Positions 6,328 through 10,652 of a stretch of 10,652 nt of DNA are shown here, piece by piece. Source of the DNA: DATJHM01 sp035493895 (GTDB lineage Bacteria; Chloroflexota; Ktedonobacteria; Ktedonobacterales; Ktedonobacteraceae); contig DATJHM010000047.1 of the NCBI GenBank assembly GCA_035493895.1, positions 1 to 10,652 of the forward strand. Direction: 5' to 3'. Each line of letters opens with the position of its first letter. Position 1 is the stretch's first letter. The notes under the pieces were generated by a model, which saw nothing but the letters and a program-made list of their open reading frames with translations, ran no database searches and was not told where the DNA came from. The translations under genes were made by a program, and so were the position numbers.

Positions 6328-7479
6328 ATGCAACCTGCTCATAACGTGTCTGCCGCTCACTTTCATGGAGATCATACTACCAATGGCGAGAGCTATATCG
6401 CCGCTTTGCAAACGACTATTGCGCAATCTCTTACTCCGCTGGTTAGCCAGATCGACGAGCAGGGGATCTATCCGCGTGCTTTTATGCGCCGTGCAGGTGA
6501 GCTTGGCGCTTTTCAACAGGCCTGTCCGTCTGCGCTTGGTGGAAGTGGTGTTGGGCTCAAAGGGAGCATCCGCGTGATCGAAGAGGTTGCGCAAACCTGT
6601 CTCTCGACTGGCTTTATCACCTGGTGCCAGATCATGTGTGCATGGTATATTCAGAATAGCGAGAATTCCTACCTCAAAGAACAACTCTTACCTGGTATTC
6701 TGACGGGAGAGACCCTTGCTGGTACGGGTCTCTCCAATCCCCTCAAGCATTATGCCGGTTTGGAAAACATATATCTCACGGCACAACGTGGCGATGGAGG
6801 ATATCGTATCAATGGGGTCGTCCCCTGGGTTTCTAATATCGATATTGATCACTATATTGCCATTGCCGCAAAAGTGGAGGCTACCAGTAGTTATATCATG
6901 GCGATGATCCCCGCGAATACCCCCCATCTCTCATTAGGCGATGGGGGACATTTTATTGCCCTGGAGGGGAGTAGCACGTATAGTTGTCGCTTTCGTGATA
7001 CCTTTGTGCCCGATTCGTACATCGTCGCGGACCCTTGCATGGAGTTGAGCAAGCGCACTCTGCCAGCGATAATTTTAAGCCAGACGGGCTTCGGCCTTGG
7101 TCTGGTTGGTAGTTGTATTGCCCTGATGAGACAGGCTAATCGCACCAAAGGCCACATCAATTCGTTCCTGCCAGATCAGGTCGACGATATTGAGGCAGAT
7201 TTGCAAACAACGCGTCAGACCATTTATCAGCTTGCCGAGGAGATCGGTTGCGGTGAACGTCCGTTGAGAGCAGACCTCTTGAAGGAGACAGTGGCGACAC
7301 GTATCGCGATAGCAGAGCTTGCGCTGCGAGCTTCACAAGCCACCATGCTCCACCTGGGAAGCAGTGGATATCGCCTGCATAGTGTTGCCGAAAGGAAACT
7401 TCGCGAATCCTATTTTATCGCGATTGTCACGCCTGCACTCAAGCACTTGAAAAAGATGCAATCTGGAATGAATGGATGA
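6328..7479 (+). CDS. Acyl-CoA dehydrogenase-fold flavoprotein, atypical active site
   Basis: At 383 residues this has the length and three-part layout of the acyl-CoA dehydrogenase superfamily. There is an alpha-helical N-terminal domain (about 22-125) with the ALGGSGVGL loop, a middle beta domain and a C-terminal four-helix bundle (about 240-380). In the middle domain, AGTGLSNPLKHYAG at 131-144 stands where the flavin-contacting segment lies, and YRINGVVPWVSN is at 159-170. The usual late catalytic loop Y-E-G-T with its Glu base is not visible; in its place is HSVAERKLRESYFIAIVTPA (351-370). A canonical alpha,beta-dehydrogenation of acyl-CoA is therefore uncertain. The protein may be a flavin monooxygenase of the same fold or act on another thioester or amine. 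The stop codon region overlaps the start of a probable 50-residue gene. Confidence 0.85.
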   Translation: MQPAHNVSAAHFHGDHTTNGESYIAALQTTIAQSLTPLVSQIDEQGIYPRAFMRRAGELGAFQQACPSALGGSGVGLKGSIRVIEEVAQTCLSTGFITWCQIMCAWYIQNSENSYLKEQLLPGILTGETLAGTGLSNPLKHYAGLENIYLTAQRGDGGYRINGVVPWVSNIDIDHYIAIAAKVEATSSYIMAMIPANTPHLSLGDGGHFIALEGSSTYSCRFRDTFVPDSYIVADPCMELSKRTLPAIILSQTGFGLGLVGSCIALMRQANRTKGHINSFLPDQVDDIEADLQTTRQTIYQLAEEIGCGERPLRADLLKETVATRIAIAELALRASQATMLHLGSSGYRLHSVAERKLRESYFIAIVTPALKHLKKMQSGMNG

Positions 7480-7624
7480 AGAGGCGCAACTGGCGTTGTT
7501 GGCCGCTGTTCGTACCTCCGAAATTTTTTTCCACGATCCCCAATCACCAGGGGCAGAGAACGAGCCCTGCCCCTGTGGTCATGATGAGAGACCGATCAAT
7601 GAATACGACCTCTATTTCCTATAG
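7472..7624 (+). CDS. Probable 50-residue acidic protein with a CPCGH motif
   Basis: A 51-codon frame starts at ATG 7472, inside the last codons of the flavoprotein gene (8-nt overlap), and ends 13 nt inside the convergent eamA gene. The product begins MDEEAQLALLAAVRTSEIFF and ends NEYDLYFL. It has a helical hydrophobic segment at about 5-20 and a C-P-C-G-H cluster at 33-37. Its composition is acidic and protein-like, and it fills the only gap between the two genes. A start overlapping the upstream TGA is typical of translational coupling; the ribosome-binding site itself is weak. I recognise no family. CxC near His could bind a metal or be redox-active; that is inference. The alternative is that the frame is chance and the segment merely hosts a convergent terminator hairpin (7548-7575). 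Confidence 0.5.
   Translation: MDEEAQLALLAAVRTSEIFFHDPQSPGAENEPCPCGHDERPINEYDLYFL
7548..7575. terminator. Hairpin between the convergent flavoprotein and eamA genes
   Basis: CAGGGGCAG (7548-7556) and CTGCCCCTG (7567-7575) make a perfect 9-bp GC-rich stem with a 10-nt loop. The position, between convergent genes, suits a bidirectional terminator. Neither side has a U-tract, and the stem lies within the proposed 50-residue coding frame. Confidence 0.4.
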
Positions 7625-8508
7625 ACAAGTAACAATAAAGAGCCGATCAGGAGAAGTGCGCCGATGATGCCTGTGGGACCGAGTTCCTCGTGGAAGAGCA
7701 GCCATGCCAGCGAGGCAGCGGTGAGAAGCTCGCAGAGCGTGATGATGCTCGCTGCTGTTGCCGAGATCGAACGCATTCCGGCCTGGAAGAGACCGTAAGC
7801 CAGGGCCGTTGGCACGCACCCCAGGTAGAGCAGGAGGAACCAGTCGCGCACGGGATAGGCAATGACCAGTCTGACTGGCGTTGTAATGCTGAGCAACAGT
7901 AGCAGCATTGCGCCCATCCCAAAGGCCACAAAATTGATCTGTACTGCATGGTAGCTGGTCGTGAAGCAGCGTCCCAGCAGAATAAAGGCCGCATAGCCAG
8001 CAGCAGCAAGCAGCGCAAACCAGATCCCCGCCATAGAGATGCCTGTTTGCTCTGCATGCGAGCGAGCTGCAACAATGAGCACCGTCCCTCCTATTGCGCA
8101 GACCAGGGCGAGTAGCGTCGAGAGCGTCAACTTTTCGCGTATCAAGAAGGTCGAGCAGAGTACGACGATAATCGGGGCCACGCAGAGTGCGAGCAGCGTC
8201 GAAATCGTCACGCCCGCGTAGGCAATGGCCGCGTTATAACTTGCCTGATAGAGCGCCTGCATGATGCCCATGAGCAGCATCACTCCCAGGTCCCGCAGTT
8301 TGATGTGGAGAAAGCGGCGGCCGACCAGTCTCAAACTGGCAAAGAGAAAGAGTGGAGTCGCTATCCCCAGACGAAAAAAAGCCAGCGAAAGTGCATTGGT
8401 GGCTGTATGCGTATAGATGGCCTCGTTGGCAACTCCAACTGTCCCCCACAGGATGGAGGCAGTGACAATCAGCCAGAAATCGCGGCGAAATGAAGCGTGC
8501 GAATGCAT
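7612..8508 (-). CDS. EamA-family (drug/metabolite superfamily) membrane transporter
   Basis: The 298-residue protein has ten predicted membrane helices (roughly 11-30, 38-59, 71-90, 93-112, 113-121 continuing to 128-147, 158-177, 188-207, 221-240, 250-270, 278-295) arranged as two EamA repeats. Diagnostic patterns are the first-helix ILWGTVGVANEAI, the pre-repeat-end APIIVVLCSTFLIREKL and, mirrored in the second half, CELLTAASLAWLLFHEELGPTGIIGALLLIGSLL cut into helices 9-10. Family members export amino acids, nucleotides or other metabolites across the inner membrane; the substrate cannot be predicted. AGGAAGGG about 8 nt upstream supports the ATG. A leader of about 160 nt with strong secondary structure and an internal terminator-like hairpin suggests regulation by attenuation. 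Confidence 0.9.
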   Translation of the reverse strand: MHSHASFRRDFWLIVTASILWGTVGVANEAIYTHTATNALSLAFFRLGIATPLFLFASLRLVGRRFLHIKLRDLGVMLLMGIMQALYQASYNAAIAYAGVTISTLLALCVAPIIVVLCSTFLIREKLTLSTLLALVCAIGGTVLIVAARSHAEQTGISMAGIWFALLAAAGYAAFILLGRCFTTSYHAVQINFVAFGMGAMLLLLLSITTPVRLVIAYPVRDWFLLLYLGCVPTALAYGLFQAGMRSISATAASIITLCELLTAASLAWLLFHEELGPTGIIGALLLIGSLLLLVYRK

Positions 8509-8563
8509 AAAACATCCCTTCCTCGAGAGAAAAACAATGGCGTAAAAAGTTGTAGGGGTATCG

Positions 8564-8647
8564 AGGGCAGGGAGCGAACATAGGAAAGAAAACGCGGACC
8601 CCGAGGTGCGCGCTCAAGCACGAAGATGGTGTCGTTCAGCCTGCCCT
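8564..8647 (-). ncRNA. Candidate structured leader RNA of the eamA-family gene
   Basis: In minus sense AGGGCAGG (8640-8647) pairs perfectly with CCTGCCCT (8564-8571), closing a domain of 84 nt. Inside, GAAC and GTTC extend the closing helix. A small CAC/GTG hairpin and a GC-rich hairpin (8593-8612) then form separate arms. The domain starts about 25 nt after the predicted transcription start and ends 55 nt before the ATG. This layout resembles a cis-regulatory RNA. I tried to match it to ykkC/guanidine-I, fluoride and yybP motifs and saw no fit. No covariation evidence is available here. Confidence 0.4.
8583..8612 (-). terminator. Intrinsic-terminator-like hairpin inside the eamA leader
   Basis: In minus sense CGCG-c-ACC-tcgg-GGT-c-CGCG (8593-8612) folds into a short GC-rich hairpin, followed at once by TTTTCTTTCC (8583-8592). 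It lies upstream of the eamA start and downstream of the predicted promoter, the arrangement of an attenuator. It could instead end transcripts arriving from the TPR gene. Confidence 0.45.
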
Positions 8648-8678
8648 AGTGGGTGGCGACGACGGGAGGGGGTAAAAT

Positions 8679-8707
8679 AGAATAGGTGCAGTAAAAAACG
8701 CGATCAA
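8679..8707 (-). promoter_or_regulatory. Candidate promoter of the eamA-family gene
   Basis: In minus sense TTGATC (8702-8707) and TATTCT (8679-8684) are 17 nt apart. The -35 lies within one of two direct CGATCAA repeats (8701-8707 and 8711-8717) spaced exactly 10 bp, one helical turn, which could be a regulator site. Confidence 0.4.
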
Positions 8708-9010
8708 CCACGATCAATCTATCCTTTGCTTTGCAGATACGATCGGCAAATGCCTTTCTAGCATCTATTGTAACAGAACATGTACGTGTTGCCAAGAGGG
8801 GTGTATGTCGCATTGTCGCTTCCGTCGGTTGTTCTTCCAGGAGAATAGTGTGAGGCAGATGGGGATTGACCCCCGACGCGGTCTCTCCACCTGGAAAACG
8901 CACCTTTGAAATCTCAGCTTTTCTCGCGTTATACTATAGCGCCACCTCGCAAAAACTGTGAGTTTTGTTTCGTCATGAAAAGTAACGGTTTAGATGATTG
9001 GCGCTGCTGG
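8708..9010. other. Intergenic region between the eamA promoter and the TPR gene
   Basis: No supported gene. A minus-strand frame over 8646-8903 starts with GTG (or an inner ATG near 8812) and lacks a good ribosome-binding site and any recognisable pattern. A small A/T hairpin, CAAAAACT-gtg-AGTTTTG (8950-8967), lies about 45 nt past the TPR stop and is the only terminator-like element seen for it. Confidence 0.4.
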
Positions 9011-9910
9011 TTATTGGGAACCTCTCGCCTCTTCTGTCTTCTCACCCAACAGCTTCAAACGTTGTAATCGTTCCTGTTCCTGTGCTGCCAGCCAGGGATC
9101 ATGCTGAAGCTTCGCGTATGCCTGAGCGAAATACGGTTGGCTCTCTGCCGCCCGGCCTGAGATGAGCAGGCATTCTGCAATCTCTTCGAAAACATAGCCG
9201 TCCTGTTCCTCTTCGCTTTTTTCCCATTCCGCAAGCAGTTCCAGTTGTAGCGCGAGTGCTTCTGTTGTGCGTTGCAAAGAACGCAGTGTTCGGCCCACAC
9301 ACCAACGGGCAATCCGTATCTCGCGTGCCGTTCCGTGTTCCTGCTGCCATTGAAGCGCTTTCTGGAAATATTCCAGCGCACGTTCATAGATGCCCTCGTC
9401 GTGGTATGTCCAGCCCAGATTGTTATACAATGACCCACACCATCCACGCGCTTGCTCGTCGGTTGAGGCTTCAGCAAAATGGAGAGCGGTGTGGTTCCAG
9501 GTCGTTTTTTCCGCGAAAGCACTGGCCGCAATCGCGAGCATGTGGGCAGCGTCAACCGCAAAAAAAGCGCCTTTTTCGTGTATCCTGGCGAGTTCCCAGG
9601 CCTGTTGAAACCAGATTTGTGCCTCGCCAGGTTGATCTGAAGAGTTGAAGACTCGCCCTCGTTCCAGCAGATAGCGAATAGTTGGTATTACCAGGTTTGT
9701 GCTCAACTGGTCTTTCACAATATCGAGTGTGTGCTGCGCCTCCACAAACTGTCTTTGCAGTCCCTGGGCACGTGCGATCTGTGTAAGTAGCTGCAAGTGA
9801 TATGAGGGATCATGGTCGTGCTCTGCCTGGGGAAGCAGCTGCCGAAATGCCGCTTCTGTCTGGTCCGGGCGCTGGTAATCCCACAAGGCATCAAAATCTA
9901 ATTGGGACAT
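9011..9910 (-). CDS. Tetratricopeptide-repeat protein of unknown partner
   Basis: The 299-residue soluble protein is built of helix pairs. The clearest TPR is at about 159-192, reading SLYNNLGWTYHDEGIYERAL then EYFQKALQWQQ, with the canonical W/L-G-Y-A-F-A-P-type spacing. Degenerate repeats can be seen at about 38-71 (LLTQIARAQGLQRQFVEAQH), 76-110 (ERGRVFNSSDQPGEAQIWFQ), 198-231 and 240-272 (FEEIAECLLISGRAAESQPY). There is no signal peptide, membrane helix or DNA-binding domain, so it is presumably a cytoplasmic scaffold or sensor arm. It follows the MFS gene in the same direction after 125 nt, but a perfect palindrome lies between them, so co-transcription is doubtful. The ribosome-binding site is weak, and a second hairpin lies immediately before it. 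Confidence 0.85.
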   Translation of the reverse strand: MSQLDFDALWDYQRPDQTEAAFRQLLPQAEHDHDPSYHLQLLTQIARAQGLQRQFVEAQHTLDIVKDQLSTNLVIPTIRYLLERGRVFNSSDQPGEAQIWFQQAWELARIHEKGAFFAVDAAHMLAIAASAFAEKTTWNHTALHFAEASTDEQARGWCGSLYNNLGWTYHDEGIYERALEYFQKALQWQQEHGTAREIRIARWCVGRTLRSLQRTTEALALQLELLAEWEKSEEEQDGYVFEEIAECLLISGRAAESQPYFAQAYAKLQHDPWLAAQEQERLQRLKLLGEKTEEARGSQ

Positions 9911-9926
9911 GCTTCTTTCTCGCTTT

Positions 9927-9943
9927 CCAGCCGTTGTGGCTGG
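9927..9943 (-). promoter_or_regulatory. Hairpin just before the TPR gene ribosome-binding region
   Basis: CCAGCC (9927-9932) and GGCTGG (9938-9943) form a perfect 6-bp stem with a 5-nt loop, ending 16 nt before the TPR start codon. In the mRNA it would stand at the 5' edge of the ribosome-binding region and could modulate translation. Confidence 0.4.
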
Positions 9944-9950
9944 CTTCTAA

Positions 9951-9993
9951 AAGAGTTTATTGGTTCTGGTTTATTTAGAACCAATAAACTCTT
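9951..9993 (-). terminator. Perfect 17-bp palindrome between the MFS and TPR genes
   Basis: AAGAGTTTATTGGTTCT (9951-9967) and AGAACCAATAAACTCTT (9977-9993) are exact reverse complements around a 9-nt loop. It lies 43 nt after the MFS stop. In the minus direction the stem ends in CTCTTTTAG, a short U-run, which suits an intrinsic terminator for the MFS gene. The stem is AT-rich and unusually long and exact, so an operator for the TPR gene is an alternative. Confidence 0.6.
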
Positions 9994-10035
9994 CTTCCTT
10001 CACATAACAGAAATGGAATGGGCCTGGTCAGCATA

Positions 10036-10652
10036 CTACGAACCTGCTTTGGCCTTCTCACGTTGGGGCATCTCTGAATCGGTTTTCTGTTTCTGCGATG
10101 TGGGGGCATAGCCGATCAACAACAGCAGAATCAGCAACGGAGCACTTCCCAGGAGTGCCAGTCCCGCTATCAACCCAAAGCGAGCGGCTAGAAATCCCAC
10201 GAGAGCTGGTAGAGCGGCGTCAAAAGGAGCACCCAGGCCGGTGATAGCGCGAACCAGACTGGAATGGCCCGGTAGTTGTGCGTAGGTCTGGGCTTGAGCG
10301 ATAGGGTACCAGCCTGCGGCACCCAGTCCGATTATTCCCATCGCCAGTCCCGCCAGCCAGATGGTGTGTGTCGTCAGTAGCAAGATCATGCCTGCCAGAA
10401 CAACCAGCGCCATCCCGGCCAGCAGGCGCTCGGGGTGCTGGCTCACTGCTCGTCGCAACCACGGAAGGCGATCGAGCAGCGTCAGTCCGAGGAGCGTACT
10501 CAGCAGGGAGCCTGTGAGCAGTAAGCCAATCGTGACCTCGCTGGCATGTAGCATATCGCGCAAATAGAGCGCGACAAAGCCGAGCAGTACTTCGTCCACC
10601 ATGGTCGGGATCAACGCAAGCAGTCCCCAGCGCAACAACTGAGGATTGCGTA
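10036..10652 (-). CDS. Major facilitator superfamily transporter, C-terminal half (partial)
   Basis: The frame is open to the right edge with no stop. The TTG at 10636-10638 is not a believable start, because the codons before it (R-N-P-Q) continue a typical MFS linker, RNPQLLRWGLLAL. About 200 residues are visible with six membrane helices, the number expected for the C-terminal half of a 12-helix carrier. Recognisable features are MVDEVLLGFVALYLRD at the start of helix 7, the loop LDRLPWLRR after helix 8 and GLGAAGWYPIAQAQTYAQLP in helix 10. The cytoplasmic tail is short and charged (SQKQKTDSEMPQREKAKAGS). Export of a small molecule or drug is the usual role; the substrate is unknown. Confidence 0.85.
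   Translation of the reverse strand, partial: RNPQLLRWGLLALIPTMVDEVLLGFVALYLRDMLHASEVTIGLLLTGSLLSTLLGLTLLDRLPWLRRAVSQHPERLLAGMALVVLAGMILLLTTHTIWLAGLAMGIIGLGAAGWYPIAQAQTYAQLPGHSSLVRAITGLGAPFDAALPALVGFLAARFGLIAGLALLGSAPLLILLLLIGYAPTSQKQKTDSEMPQREKAKAGS

Noticed and set aside
6076..6684. A 202-residue minus-strand open frame across the phzF-flavoprotein divergent region
   Set aside because: More than half is antisense to the well-supported flavoprotein gene. It has no recognisable domain, and the rest covers the promoter region.
7476..7667. A 63-residue plus-strand frame with a perfect ATGA overlap at the flavoprotein stop
   Set aside because: The product is basic, Arg/Trp-rich and not protein-like, and runs well into the antisense of eamA. 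The overlapping frame starting at 7472 is more convincing.
8564..8660. Match of the eamA leader to the guanidine-I (ykkC) riboswitch, prompted by a CTAGGG box
   Set aside because: The other conserved blocks of that motif are missing.
8840..8890. A tRNA T-arm-like GGGGGTCAATCCCC on the minus strand
   Set aside because: The loop is the wrong length and lacks the TTC motif, and no acceptor, D or anticodon arms can be drawn.
8646..8903. An 85-residue minus-strand frame upstream of the eamA-family gene
   Set aside because: It has a GTG start without a ribosome-binding site, no protein-like pattern, and covers the predicted eamA promoter. A shorter ATG start near 8812 has only a weak GGAAG before it.

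Overview
The window looks like bacterial chromosome from a free-living heterotroph. G+C is moderate by eye, Shine-Dalgarno sequences and sigma-70-type promoters are recognisable, intergenic gaps are long (270-510 bp), and the gene content is metabolic. My best guess is a soil Ktedonobacteria-type member of the Chloroflexota. That rests on the gene mixture and protein 'feel' (GH43 arabinosidase/xylosidase, glutathione-independent formaldehyde dehydrogenase, PhzF, single EamA and MFS exporters, secreted Gly/His/Met repeat protein). No marker gene in the window settles taxonomy. I see no rRNA, tRNA, IS element, CRISPR array or phage gene.

Layout, left to right. A minus-strand Gfo/Idh/MocA oxidoreductase is cut by the left edge, with an inverted-repeat operator over its promoter. 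Next comes a secreted, repeat-built His/Met/Gly-rich protein (512-1054, minus) with its own good promoter. Three more minus-strand metabolic genes follow: a GH43 glycosidase (1564-3087), fdhA (3446-4639) and a PhzF-family enzyme (5113-6054). Each has its own leader and a hairpin downstream. A divergent regulatory region (6055-6327) separates phzF from the only large plus-strand gene, an acyl-CoA-dehydrogenase-fold flavoprotein (6328-7479). A probable 50-residue Cys-containing protein (7472-7624) overlaps that gene's end. It converges on an EamA-family transporter (7612-8508, minus), whose long leader can fold into a closed multi-hairpin structure. Finally a TPR protein (9011-9910, minus) lies just downstream of an MFS transporter that runs off the right edge. 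A perfect 17-bp palindrome separates these two.

The genes do not form one obvious pathway. They read as independent small transcription units for plant-polysaccharide use (Gfo/Idh, GH43), C1 or aldehyde detoxification (fdhA), small-molecule chemistry (phzF, flavoprotein) and export (EamA, MFS). I found no complete, clearly new multi-gene system. The observations most worth following are the unannotated 50-aa CxC protein coupled to the flavoprotein, the structured eamA leader, the 108-bp nested palindrome after phzF, the operator-overlapped promoters of phzF and the Gfo/Idh gene, and the repeat-expanded His/Met secreted protein.
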